Shown: in pieces, positions 7,313-14,811 of the stretch | Numbering within the stretch: the first letter of the stretch is position 1 | Layout of the letters: each line of letters begins with the position of its first letter | Origin: Candidatus Woesebacteria bacterium | GTDB taxonomy: Bacteria > Patescibacteriota > Microgenomatia > Woykebacterales > 2-01-FULL-43-14 | Assembly: GCA_020060105.1 (NCBI GenBank) | Contig: JAGVAV010000001.1 | Span: forward strand, 1 to 49,522 | Length of the DNA: 49,522 nt | Direction: 5' to 3' | Position numbers and translations under genes: made by a program | The notes under the pieces: model-generated | Seen by the model: the letters and a program-made list of their open reading frames with translations, nothing else | What the model was told of the DNA's origin: nothing | Databases searched by the model: none

Positions 7313-7912
7313 CTAATTGAGTAGTTTAGACTTTAGAACGCTTAACTTCCTCTCGCTGATCTCATCCTTTCCCGGCTGGCTCACCAAATACTCTTCCATT
7401 CGGGCGATCATTTGGGAAAGGTCTTCTTGGGAAATTTCCTCCTTATACCCTCGCTCACGGGCCTCAATCATATATTCGAGCAGGGGGAAGGCCCAATCAC
7501 CTAGGTTTCCCCAATAATAACCCTGCTGACCACCTTGGATATAATTATCCATCAATCGGTTATACTCTTGGGGCGACCAGCGCACCGTGTCTAGAAATAG
7601 GTAGCTTTTGTCGTAGACCCGCTGCCAGTGGAGGAGCTCCTTGAAATACGAGATTTCCTTCTCCCGGAAATTCAGCCACCCTTGAAGGCTGTCTTTGTCG
7701 AACTGGAGACTAGCGTTTTTCCATTTTAAATCGGTCAGTTCATTATTTAGCTCCACTTTCTCCCAGAAGTAGCGATTCGCCTCGCTTCTCGCTTCTGAAA
7801 GCAGAACACTTTGCTTGGCTAGTTCTTGCCTCAAGGCAACCAAAGAGAAGTAGGCGATAAGATTGATAACAACCAGCACAAGAAGCAAGACGCCTATGAG
7901 GATACGTTTCAT
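7313..7912 (-). CDS. membrane-anchored coiled-coil protein of unknown function
   Basis: A 199-residue protein without a recognised family. Residues 4-26 (ILIGVLLLVLVVINLIAYF) are one hydrophobic anchor. About 27-95 are a heptad-like helix rich in E, L, K and N (LRQELAKQSVLLSEARSEAN onward), so a coiled coil is likely. The rest is charged with aromatic clusters such as QGGQQGYYWGNLGDW. The start has AAGGAG 8 nt upstream and a TTGACA-17-TAATAT promoter; a stem-loop terminator follows. Sitting just after ftsI suggests an envelope role, but separate transcription argues against membership in the division operon. Confidence 0.75.
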   Translation of the reverse strand: MKRILIGVLLLVLVVINLIAYFSLVALRQELAKQSVLLSEARSEANRYFWEKVELNNELTDLKWKNASLQFDKDSLQGWLNFREKEISYFKELLHWQRVYDKSYLFLDTVRWSPQEYNRLMDNYIQGGQQGYYWGNLGDWAFPLLEYMIEARERGYKEEISQEDLSQMIARMEEYLVSQPGKDEISERKLSVLKSKLLN

Positions 7913-7940
7913 GATCCACTCTCCTTTTTATTTTTTTTAT

Positions 7941-7969
7941 ATATTAACAAACAATCGTGCTTCTGTCAA
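7941..7969 (-). promoter_or_regulatory. promoter of the 7313-7912 gene
   Basis: TTGACA (7964-7969), a 17-nt spacer and TAATAT (7941-7946) on the minus strand, followed by an A/T-rich leader and AAAAGGAG. It lies between the ftsI stop and the gene, so the gene does not depend on the mraZ promoter. Confidence 0.75.
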
Positions 7970-8019
7970 TGTTATAGGTTTTACAGCTCCCCTAAGGTTT
8001 CTCCTTGTGCAGCAAAAAA

Positions 8020-9828
8020 TCATTGAGCACTCGGGGGAATTCCGAAGTAAGTGAAAAGTTCTTTGGCAATGTCAAAAAATAGCGGCGCGGCCGTCTCGGA
8101 GCCCCACTGTGAAGATTGGGGTTCATCCAGCTTCACCAGCATCACAAAACGGGGATCCTCAACCGGCCCAAAACCAATGAAAGAGGCAATCGTTTTCTTC
8201 GGATCGTAATGACCTTCCACCGGAATCTGGGCTGTCCCGGTTTTACCCGCTACTCGATAGCCCTTCGGAATCATTCGGCGAGCCTCTCCACCTTCCACCG
8301 CCGCCACCATCATTTCCGTCATCGCCGCAGCGGTTTCTGGTTTAATCACTTGACCCGTCTCTTTTGGCTTTATCTCAACTTCCCGATCCCCAGAGACTAT
8401 TTTCTTGACGATAAAAGGCTGCATCAATTTCCCCCCATTGGCAATCGCCCCCACCGCTCTCACTAATTGAATCGGCGTCACCGCCAGGCCTTGACCAAAA
8501 GAAGAAGTGGCCAGGTCTATTGGCCGCCATTCTTCATCCTCCCGTAATATCCCGCTGGTCTCTTCTTCAAGATCGACTCCAGTCGGCTTCCCAAAACCAA
8601 AATTTCGAATATAACTTAAAAACTTTTCTTTTCCAAGACTGTCCCCCACCATCACCATTCCCACATTATCGGAGTGCTGCAAGACTTCCTTCATGGTCGA
8701 GTTTGGATAGTATTTATTATTCCAAGTCGTAATCTTATAACCGCTGACTTCTCTTGGCCCAGAGCACTCGCAAACCGTTTCCGGCTTTATGACTCCCGCA
8801 TCCAAACCAGCCGCCATAACAACTGTCTTAAATGTCGACCCTGGCTCATAAGTATCAGCCGCAACCGGATTTCGATACCGATCTTTATCATATTGCGACC
8901 AATGGTTTTGATCGTATCCTGGATAAGAAGCGCTGGCTAAAATCGCTCCGGTCTTTGGCTCCATCACCAACACCGACCCCGCCTTGGCCCGATATTTTCT
9001 CATTCCTTCTTTCAAATACTTCTCAACAAGGTACTGAATGCTTCGGTCAATGGTCGTGTGCAAGCTCTGACCATCTTCCGGAGGAACCGCCTTTCGAACA
9101 CCCACTAATATCGGCCGGCCTAAGGCATCAATTTCCTGATTCAGCCTACCGGCTCTACCTTTCAAATACCCATCATAAAAACCTTCCAAACCAAAATATC
9201 CTTTGTCCAAACCCCTTGAATCCGACCCTACAAAGCCGGTTAGATGAGCCGCCATCGACGCCTCGGGGTAAAAACGATCTTGCTCAATTTCCCAACCAAC
9301 CCCTTTGATATTAAGAGCGGCTATCTTCTCGAAATATTCCTTTGGAAGTTTCTTTTTTAATAAAACCCAAACCACGCCTGGTTGATTTAATCTACCAACT
9401 ATCTCTTCTTCAATTTCCTTCTTCCGATCCTTTTCCTCCTTTTCACGATCCTCCTCTTTTTCTTCTATTGAAGCTGAAGAGGACGATTCTTCATCCTCCC
9501 CAAACTTCTCAATAACTACTTTCTGGGACTTCTCGTAATCTAAAAAAATTGGCGCAAGTTTCCCGGCAATTACTTTGGGTTCTTCTTCGATTTCCGGCAA
9601 TGCCGCGTAAATAAGATACGCCGTTTTGTTGGTCACCAAGGCTGAGCCATCACTTGCTTTGATTTCCCCTCTTTTGGCGGGAATTTCCATGGCCGAAAAA
9701 TGCTGGTTTTCGGCTAGGACGGCCAGCCGGTCATGCTCGACAATTTGCCAATAAAACAATCGGCCGATAACGGCTAAAAACAGCAGGATAAAAAGGATCA
9801 GTAGTAAGCTAATTCTTGTCCCGGACAT
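8020..9828 (-). CDS. ftsI: penicillin-binding protein, FtsI/PBP2-type transpeptidase
   Basis: A 602-residue class B penicillin-binding protein that cross-links septal peptidoglycan outside the membrane. Residues 5-25 are the N-terminal membrane anchor. The dimerisation (pedestal) domain starts with IPAKRGEI. The transpeptidase domain has all three active-site motifs: STFK (S331-K334), SDN (386-388) and KTGT (529-532). An unusual run of about 35 almost entirely charged residues (110-143, mostly E, K, D and S) interrupts the N-terminal domain. The ATG directly abuts the ftsL-like stop, so translation is probably coupled. The order mraZ-rsmH-ftsL-ftsI supports FtsI over an elongation PBP2. Confidence 0.93.
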   Translation of the reverse strand: MSGTRISLLLILFILLFLAVIGRLFYWQIVEHDRLAVLAENQHFSAMEIPAKRGEIKASDGSALVTNKTAYLIYAALPEIEEEPKVIAGKLAPIFLDYEKSQKVVIEKFGEDEESSSSASIEEKEEDREKEEKDRKKEIEEEIVGRLNQPGVVWVLLKKKLPKEYFEKIAALNIKGVGWEIEQDRFYPEASMAAHLTGFVGSDSRGLDKGYFGLEGFYDGYLKGRAGRLNQEIDALGRPILVGVRKAVPPEDGQSLHTTIDRSIQYLVEKYLKEGMRKYRAKAGSVLVMEPKTGAILASASYPGYDQNHWSQYDKDRYRNPVAADTYEPGSTFKTVVMAAGLDAGVIKPETVCECSGPREVSGYKITTWNNKYYPNSTMKEVLQHSDNVGMVMVGDSLGKEKFLSYIRNFGFGKPTGVDLEEETSGILREDEEWRPIDLATSSFGQGLAVTPIQLVRAVGAIANGGKLMQPFIVKKIVSGDREVEIKPKETGQVIKPETAAAMTEMMVAAVEGGEARRMIPKGYRVAGKTGTAQIPVEGHYDPKKTIASFIGFGPVEDPRFVMLVKLDEPQSSQWGSETAAPLFFDIAKELFTYFGIPPSAQ

Positions 9829-10203
9829 TTAAAAACTGTCTTTCAAAGCGGCAATCGAAACGCTTGGATTAAAGTACTCCACCTTCTCGATCTTGACGAA
9901 CCCTTGGCTTTCCGCCAACTTCGAAATTCGAGAAAGCGACCCTAGTGTTTGGAGGTTATTTTGGAGATTAATGTTTTCTTCCGACAACTTTTTAGTCAAC
10001 AGTTCGTTTTGTTTAATTCTTTCCCCTTCGGTCGCTAATTTATTGACGATAAAAAGTTGGGCTAAGCTGAGAATGATTATGGAGATAAATAAAAACGACA
10101 GTGCCAACTTAGAGGTAAAGACAAAATGACTTACCTTAGTCTTTCTCCGATTGATAATTTCCTTAGATTTTGCGATGTTGATATCTTTAAAACGCTCTGT
10201 CAT
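9829..10203 (-). CDS. ftsL: FtsL/DivIC-like division protein
   Basis: A 124-residue bitopic protein: a basic cytoplasmic N-terminus, one membrane span at about 33-55 (LALSFLFISIIILSLAQLFI), then an outer coiled coil of about 40 residues (LATEGERIKQNELLTKKLSE onward) and a short tail. Sequence conservation in FtsL is too low for recognition by motif, so the call rests on topology and on its place between rsmH and ftsI. It starts six bases after the rsmH stop and abuts ftsI. FtsL would join FtsQ/FtsB-type partners to activate FtsW-FtsI. Confidence 0.75.
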   Translation of the reverse strand: MTERFKDINIAKSKEIINRRKTKVSHFVFTSKLALSFLFISIIILSLAQLFIVNKLATEGERIKQNELLTKKLSEENINLQNNLQTLGSLSRISKLAESQGFVKIEKVEYFNPSVSIAALKDSF

Positions 10204-10209
10204 GACAAC

Positions 10210-11136
10210 TTACCTCAACTTTTCCGCCACCCTCATCTTGGCGCTTCTGGCTCTAGGGTTTTCCTGAATTTCTTTCTCTGAGGGCACCAAAGGTTTTTTG
10301 GTTAAGACAAACAGTTCTTCTTTTTCCTGAGCGTCCTTAAAAAACTGCTTTACCAAACGATCTTCGAGAGAATGAAAACTGATCACCACCAACCTTCCTC
10401 CCGGCTTAAGAACTTCCAGAGCTTGGGGTAAAGCCGATTTTAGATTGTTTAGTTCGTCATTAACGGCGATTCGTAGAGCCTGAAAAACTCTCGTGGCTGG
10501 GTGGATTTTTACCCCCCTGCCTTTAAAACCAACCGCTTGCTCAATAAGAGTCGCTAACTGAGCTGTCGTTTCGATCTTTTTGTTCAAGCGGCTGGTGACG
10601 ATAGCACGAGCCAAACGTCTCGATAAAGGTTCTTCACCCAGTTTAGTAAAGAGTTCATAAAGTTCTCCTTCATTTAAACCATTAATTAGATCCGCGGCAG
10701 TTACCTTTAAGCCTGGGTCCATCCGCATATCCAAAGGCTGCTCTTTTCGAAAACTAAAACCTCGGGTTGAGTAATCGAGTTGGAAACTCGAAATTCCCAG
10801 ATCAAAAAGCACTCCTGAAACTAAGGAAAAGTCATTTTTTTCCGCAATGTCTTTAAGGTTTGCAAAGTTCCCGGAGACTAACTGAAATCTCTCTGTCTTT
10901 ACCTCCTCAGAGCTCTCCTGTAAAGGTAACTTTCCGACACACTCTTCCAAGGTCTTTCGGGCGATCGTTAAAACTTCCGGGTCCGTATCCAGACCCAAGA
11001 CTATTCCTCCGTTTTGAATAATCTCACAGGAATGGCCTCCTGCTCCAACCGTCGCGTCCAGATACTTTTCGTTCGGGACAACATTTAAACCCTGAATTGA
11101 TTCTTGTAAAAGGACAGGTTGATGAATCTCATTCAT
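10210..11136 (-). CDS. rsmH: 16S rRNA (cytosine-1402-N4)-methyltransferase RsmH (MraW)
   Basis: A 308-residue SAM-dependent enzyme that methylates N4 of C1402 in the ribosomal P-site. Family marks are HQPVLLQESI at the N-terminus, the SAM loop DATVGAGGHS with GLDTDPEVL, FDLGISSFQLD, QPLDMRMDP, HPATRVFQALRIAVNDEL and ISFHSLEDRLVKQFF. Length is normal. The ATG overlaps the mraZ stop by four bases (ATGA), the usual dcw arrangement. Confidence 0.97.
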   Translation of the reverse strand: MNEIHQPVLLQESIQGLNVVPNEKYLDATVGAGGHSCEIIQNGGIVLGLDTDPEVLTIARKTLEECVGKLPLQESSEEVKTERFQLVSGNFANLKDIAEKNDFSLVSGVLFDLGISSFQLDYSTRGFSFRKEQPLDMRMDPGLKVTAADLINGLNEGELYELFTKLGEEPLSRRLARAIVTSRLNKKIETTAQLATLIEQAVGFKGRGVKIHPATRVFQALRIAVNDELNNLKSALPQALEVLKPGGRLVVISFHSLEDRLVKQFFKDAQEKEELFVLTKKPLVPSEKEIQENPRARSAKMRVAEKLR

Positions 11137-11564
11137 ATTCCTAAGCCGGTCAGCTTCTCGGCAATTTCTTCGCTAGTACTTTCTGATCTTTGGCGATATT
11201 GTTCCCAGCGCTGACTGTCCCATATTTCAATTCTCTCTCCCACCCCCACTATCGTAACCTCGTTTTTTACCGCCGCAAAGTCCCGCAGGTAGCTGGGAAT
11301 CATCGCTCGACCAAGCTGGTCAAAAGTTACTTCCATCGCTCCGGAAAGAAGGTGGCGGCTAAAAGATCGGGCATCGCTTTGAGTTAAGGGCAACTGCGCG
11401 AGCTTCCCCCAAAGTCCCTCCCAAGAAGACTTGGGATATAAAAATAAACAACCGTCTAATCCTCGAGTCACCACCGCCCCCTCTTCCAATTGCGCTCTAA
11501 ACTTTTTAGGTACTGACAATCTCCCTTTATAATCAACGCTGTGTTGGTACTCTCCAATAAACAC
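11133..11564 (-). CDS. mraZ: transcriptional regulator MraZ
   Basis: A 143-residue AbrB-like double-domain protein that forms a ring and binds direct repeats before its own operon. The two hallmark motifs are present: DYKGRLSVP in the first half and DQLGRAMIP in the second. The start is a GTG with GGAGG eight bases upstream. It is first gene of mraZ-rsmH-ftsL-ftsI and overlaps rsmH by four bases. Its TGA stop inside ATGA shows that UGA is a normal stop in this genome. Three AGTGG boxes at 11587-11611 are the likely autoregulatory operator. Confidence 0.97.
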   Translation of the reverse strand: MFIGEYQHSVDYKGRLSVPKKFRAQLEEGAVVTRGLDGCLFLYPKSSWEGLWGKLAQLPLTQSDARSFSRHLLSGAMEVTFDQLGRAMIPSYLRDFAAVKNEVTIVGVGERIEIWDSQRWEQYRQRSESTSEEIAEKLTGLGI

Positions 11565-11586
11565 CCCGCGACCCTCCAGCTCTTAT

Positions 11587-11611
11587 CCACTTTTTACCAC
11601 TTTTTACCACT
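11587..11611 (-). promoter_or_regulatory. MraZ operator: three AGTGG boxes at 10-bp spacing
   Basis: On the minus strand AGTGG occurs three times with exactly 10-bp period (11607-11611, 11597-11601, 11587-11591), separated by TAAAA. The boxes lie between the -10 element and the ribosome site of mraZ. MraZ of other bacteria binds three or four GTGG/TGGG-like boxes at 10-bp spacing at this place and represses its operon. That knowledge, with the mraZ gene adjacent, supports the call. Confidence 0.85.
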
Positions 11612-11617
11612 AGATAT

Positions 11618-11647
11618 ATAATATTACCCACCTTGACTCCCTGTCAA
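11618..11647 (-). promoter_or_regulatory. promoter of the mraZ operon
   Basis: TTGACA (11642-11647), an 18-nt spacer and TATTAT (11618-11623) on the minus strand. The transcription start would fall just before or inside the MraZ boxes, so bound MraZ would block it. Confidence 0.7.
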
Positions 11648-11735
11648 GGGTCTGGCATGGCGAATTTCTTTAACCATCCATTACTATAAGACAATCAGAA
11701 AACCATCTTGCCGAAAACCTATTAGCCTTATAATC

Positions 11736-11846
11736 TGGGAATCCATTTAACGGTAATATTCTCGAATAGGCAGAAGCGCTAATTGGATCCCCGCCTCCGC
11801 GGGGATGACTCCGATCAAATCCCGACTTAATCGGGACAAGTCGGAG
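11736..11846. repeat. palindromic intergenic element (GGGAATCC / GGATGAC family) plus hairpin
   Basis: The stretch CTGGGAATCCATTTAACGGT, then AATTGGATCCCCGC..GCGGGGATGAC, matches the layout of the element at 30825-30938 (GGGAATCCAATTAACGGTA, then AATTGGATCACC..GGTGATGAC). The second arm (11784-11809) is a perfect GC-rich hairpin. The first arm lacks its GTCATTCCC half here. A further stem follows at 11810-11846 (CTCCGA..TCGGAG around CCCGA..TCGGG). It sits between the mraZ promoter and the acyl carrier protein promoter. No coding potential is seen in 11648-11888. Confidence 0.7.
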
Positions 11847-11888
11847 AGGATAAAGGAAAATTTTCAGCCAGCTTCAGAAAACCCTTGC

Positions 11889-11917
11889 TTGACTTTTTGA
11901 GTTGTTACATATAAACT
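11889..11917 (+). promoter_or_regulatory. promoter of the acyl carrier protein gene
   Basis: TTGACT (11889-11894), a 17-nt spacer and TAAACT (11912-11917). Transcription would begin near 11924, downstream of the in-frame ATG at 11918, so that ATG cannot be the start codon if this promoter is used. Confidence 0.6.
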
Positions 11918-11950
11918 ATGGAAAATCAAATCCTAAACGGAGGAAGAAGA

Positions 11951-12244
11951 GTGACAACCGATGTAAAAATGACAAAAGAAGAGGTGTGGGATAAGATCGT
12001 CGAACTTGTGGCCGAGAGGGGTTGCATCGAAGACCTGAGCCGGATCACTCAAGAAGCTAGCCTTTCGGGCAAGGACGATCGGGAAAATCTCGAATTCGAT
12101 TCTCTCGGCCTCGCTGAGCTCACAATGGCAATCGAAGATTGTTTTAACATTTCCCTCAACGACGAGGAACGCCTCGGCAATTTGTCCTCTCTTGGAGAGT
12201 ACTACAAGTACATCCTTGAACTGCTCGGCGACAGAGTCGCATAA
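11951..12244 (+). CDS. acpP: acyl carrier protein
   Basis: A 97-residue acidic helical protein. The 4'-phosphopantetheine site is the DSL of LEFDSLGLAELTMAIEDCF, with the usual acidic recognition helix and ISLNDEE after it. I chose the GTG at 11951 because GGAGG lies seven bases before it; the in-frame ATG at 11918 touches the -10 box. It is somewhat longer than typical ACP (about 78) because of a charged insertion before the DSL. It forms a single-gene unit with promoter and terminator, and no fatty-acid synthesis gene is in the window. It may serve lipid, lipoyl or polysaccharide acyl transfer, or be a D-alanyl-carrier-like protein. Confidence 0.85.
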   Translation: MTTDVKMTKEEVWDKIVELVAERGCIEDLSRITQEASLSGKDDRENLEFDSLGLAELTMAIEDCFNISLNDEERLGNLSSLGEYYKYILELLGDRVA

Positions 12245-12257
12245 AACATTCACCATC

Positions 12258-12296
12258 AAGCCGGTTAATCTTCCTTGGTTAACCGGCTTTTTCTTT
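12258..12296 (+). terminator. rho-independent terminator after the acyl carrier protein
   Basis: The 11-bp arms AAGCCGGTTAA and TTAACCGGCTT enclose a 10-nt loop and run into TTTCTTT. It starts about 14 nt after the stop codon. Confidence 0.92.
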
Positions 12297-12323
12297 ACTC
12301 ACCCAAAAAGGAGAAGATCAGTC

Positions 12324-12380
12324 ATGAGTCTAACCTTTAAAGAGATTAGAGGAGTCCTTGCCCGAATTTGGGGGCTTTAG
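12324..12380 (+). CDS. possible 18-residue peptide
   Basis: After the ACP terminator, AAGGAG (12308-12313) is followed ten bases later by an ATG and a frame of 18 codons ending in TAG, coding MSLTFKEIRGVLARIWGL, a basic amphipathic helix. The spacing is long and there is no clear promoter, so it may be chance or the remnant of a gene end. The next 36 nt to the glyS stop contain the related words GAGGTGTCCT and GAGGTGTGCT. Confidence 0.25.
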   Translation: MSLTFKEIRGVLARIWGL

Positions 12381-12416
12381 GCTGAGGTGTCCTACCTAGT
12401 AAAACTCCGAGGTGTG

Positions 12417-13838
12417 CTAGCAAATCTTGGTCATCAAGTAGTTATCCAATTCTTCGATCTTAATTCGATCTTGAGTCATCTGATCCCGATCCCGCAAGGT
12501 TACGGCATTATCTTTCAGAGTTTCAAAGTCGACAGTCAAACAATAAGGCGTCCCAATCTCATCCTGACGCCGATAGCGACGGCCGATTGAGGCCACTTCA
12601 TCGTAAGCGACAAACCAAATTGATTGATAACGCTGATAAAGGTCTTTGGCAACTTTTATCAACTCTTCGTCTTTCACTAACGGTAAGATAGCTAGTTTCA
12701 CCGGCGCGATTTTTGGGTCCAAGGCCAAAAACACCCGAGTCTCGCCTTCTTCTTTGTTGGCCGCCGGGGCCTTCTCCTCTCGATAAGCGTCAACGAAGAA
12801 GGCCAAGAAAGCCCGATCTACCCCTACCGAAGGTTCAATCACGTAAGGAACAAATTTTTCTTTCGTTTGTTCGTCAAAGTAACTTAAATCTCTTCCCGAG
12901 AATTGGCCGTGTTGGCCAAGGTCAAAATCTCCCCGATTGGCGATTCCTTCCAACTCTTTGAACCCGCCGAAAGGAAAATTATATTCCACATCGGTGGCCG
13001 CCTTGGCGTAATGGGAAAGCTCATCCTTCTCATGGTCTCTCAAGCGCAGATTCTCTTGTCTTATTCCGTGGCGGGCAAACCAGTCAAATCTGACCTTTCG
13101 CCAATAATTAAACCACTCCTTATCGCTGCCAGGCTTAACGAAAAACTCCAACTCCATCTGCTCAAACTCTCGGGAACGAAAAAGGAAATTGCCGGGGGTG
13201 ACTTCGTTGCGGAAGGCCTTGCCGATTTGGGCAATCCCAAAGGGGATCTTTTGCCGGGAAGAAGCTAAAACATTGCTAAAATTGATAAAAATTCCTTGGG
13301 CGGTTTCCGGCCGAAGATAAGCCAAAGAGGAGGCGTCTTCAACCGGCCCGACATAAGTCTTAAACATCAGGTTGAACTGACGCACTGAGGTTAGATCACC
13401 GCCACAATTAGGGCACTTTACCCCTCTTAATTTCTCATTCAAGTCTTTCACCACCTCCGGGTGAGCCGCTAAAGCGTGTTCCTCAACTACTTCTTCATCT
13501 CTCGAAGGAAGTTTTTTCTTTTCGATTTCTTCAATCAAATGATCGGCTCGGTAGCGTTTCTTACACTTCTTACAATCAACCATCGGATCAGTAAATTGGC
13601 TCACGTGCCCCGAAGCTTCCCAAACTTTTGGGGACAAAATTATCGCGCTGTCTAACCCAGCCACCTCGCTTCTTTCCTGAACGGTCGCTTTCCACCAAGC
13701 TTTCTTGATATTGTTTTTCATTTCCACGCCCAACGGACCGTAATCCCAAGTTCCCCCCAAGCCACTGTAAAGCTCGGAACCGGGGTAGACAAAACCGCGG
13801 CGTTTAGCCAGAGAAGTAATTTTTTCCATTAAATCCAT
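12417..13838 (-). CDS. glyS: glycyl-tRNA synthetase (single-chain class II type)
   Basis: A 473-residue cytoplasmic enzyme that charges tRNA-Gly, of the alpha-2 type found in Gram-positives and archaea, not the alpha2-beta2 type. Signs are FVYPGSELYSGLGGTWDYGP at the N-terminus, zinc-binding pairs CKKCKKRY and CPNCGG in the insertion, the class II block LRPETAQGIFINF, FRNEVTPGNFLFRSREFEQM, and EPSVGVDRAFLAFF with a C-terminal anticodon-binding domain. I start at MDLMEKITSLAKRRG; an upstream ATG at 13889 would add 17 hydrophobic residues not seen in the family. No good ribosome site is visible for either. A low-complexity palindrome precedes it. Confidence 0.95.
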   Translation of the reverse strand: MDLMEKITSLAKRRGFVYPGSELYSGLGGTWDYGPLGVEMKNNIKKAWWKATVQERSEVAGLDSAIILSPKVWEASGHVSQFTDPMVDCKKCKKRYRADHLIEEIEKKKLPSRDEEVVEEHALAAHPEVVKDLNEKLRGVKCPNCGGDLTSVRQFNLMFKTYVGPVEDASSLAYLRPETAQGIFINFSNVLASSRQKIPFGIAQIGKAFRNEVTPGNFLFRSREFEQMELEFFVKPGSDKEWFNYWRKVRFDWFARHGIRQENLRLRDHEKDELSHYAKAATDVEYNFPFGGFKELEGIANRGDFDLGQHGQFSGRDLSYFDEQTKEKFVPYVIEPSVGVDRAFLAFFVDAYREEKAPAANKEEGETRVFLALDPKIAPVKLAILPLVKDEELIKVAKDLYQRYQSIWFVAYDEVASIGRRYRRQDEIGTPYCLTVDFETLKDNAVTLRDRDQMTQDRIKIEELDNYLMTKIC

Positions 13839-13877
13839 GACGTTAAGCCCCAAATTACAAAAACAATTAACAAGTAA

Positions 13878-14002
13878 TATTAGATTCAAAAACGCATTGA
13901 TTAAAGATTAATGATTTATGACTAAGGAATGTTTCTTCCCTCTTTAATCATTAATCGTTATTCATTAATCAAATTTCGGTTATTTGGATTTTGAATTTGG
14001 TG
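13878..14002. repeat. AT-rich word palindrome (GATTAATGATT type) between recO and glyS
   Basis: The left half is made of GATTAAAGATTAATGATTTATGA and the right half of its reverse-complement words (TTTAATCATTAATCG, TTATTCATTAATCAAA) around a C/T-rich centre. The final part, GGTTATTTGGATTTTGAATTTGG, belongs to a second word set (CCAAATAACC/AATTCAAAATCC) also found at 25.3 and 26.7 kb. It fills the gap between the recO stop and the start of glyS. Confidence 0.65.
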
Positions 14003-14004
14003 CT

Positions 14005-14763
14005 TTATCGGCCATCAACTCTTTCCACAAATTTCGCCGATTTCAGTTCTCTCTCCAACAAAAACTCCAGATAATCTCTTAGCTGCTGTTCGAGTTCCAT
14101 TCCCAAAGCTGACGGAATCCGAAGTTTTTCAACCTGATTCCAAGGCTCACCCTGAAGAAAACGAAGGACCTTGATTGCTTCGGCAGAAACCGGGCGAGAG
14201 TCTGGATCTATATTAACACATCCGGAGCAAACAATTCCACCTAGAGATTGACTGAATCGGTTGTTGTCGGGAAACAAAATCCGGAAGCATTTAACGCAAT
14301 TGGTTAGTTGGGGTCGAAAACCAAAGTAATTTAAAAGCTTAATTTCAAAAGCCCTTAAACTGGTTTTGACTTGAGAAAAGTCCTTTTCTTCGTTCACACT
14401 CCCTAACACAGTCAAAAGCAGCTTAAAAACCTGATTGTTTTCCTGATTTTCCTGGGCAAATTGATCAACCAACTCAACAACATGATAAGTGTAACTAACC
14501 AGCTTCAAATTTTCGCGAATCCGCCGAAAAGGGTTGATTACTTGAACCTCGGTCAAAACATCCATGTTTCGGCCCTCAGCCAGTAAAAAAGCCCCGTGAT
14601 TGAAAAGCTCAACATTTCCGCCTTTGCGGCTTTCCATTTTCCTCACACCTTTAGCAATCGCCGTAATTTTGCCTTTGTTTTTGGAAAAAATCGTGAGGAT
14701 TCGATCCGCTTCACCAAAGTCTTTTCTTTTCAAAACCACACCCTCTGTTTTGTAGGTTGCCAT
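14005..14763 (-). CDS. recO: DNA repair protein RecO
   Basis: A 252-residue recombination mediator that helps RecR load RecA on SSB-covered single strands. The N-terminal OB fold begins YKTEGVVLKRKDFGEADRIL, followed by GKITAIAKGVRK and a basic surface. The C-terminal helical domain has a zinc site from CVKC (about 157-160) and CSGC (about 179-182). Length matches the family. It stands alone, bounded on both sides by AT-rich word palindromes, so it is probably its own transcription unit. Confidence 0.95.
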   Translation of the reverse strand: MATYKTEGVVLKRKDFGEADRILTIFSKNKGKITAIAKGVRKMESRKGGNVELFNHGAFLLAEGRNMDVLTEVQVINPFRRIRENLKLVSYTYHVVELVDQFAQENQENNQVFKLLLTVLGSVNEEKDFSQVKTSLRAFEIKLLNYFGFRPQLTNCVKCFRILFPDNNRFSQSLGGIVCSGCVNIDPDSRPVSAEAIKVLRFLQGEPWNQVEKLRIPSALGMELEQQLRDYLEFLLERELKSAKFVERVDGR

Positions 14764-14811
14764 ACGCTCATTTTCCCATAGCCTTAAGTGGAATTCAAGC
14801 GAACAAGATCA

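Noticed and set aside
6600-8007. A 14-base sequence AAGGTTTCTCCTTG found at 6600-6613 and 7994-8007
   Set aside because: It is too short, its flanks differ, and the second copy has no start codon at the matching place, so no shared leader can be claimed.
8832-9308. Plus-strand open frame of 158 codons opposite ftsI
   Set aside because: It is antisense to a highly conserved protein, is proline/serine-rich as expected for a shadow frame, and has no ribosome site. The same holds for other long antisense frames over recO, hldA and the subtilase.
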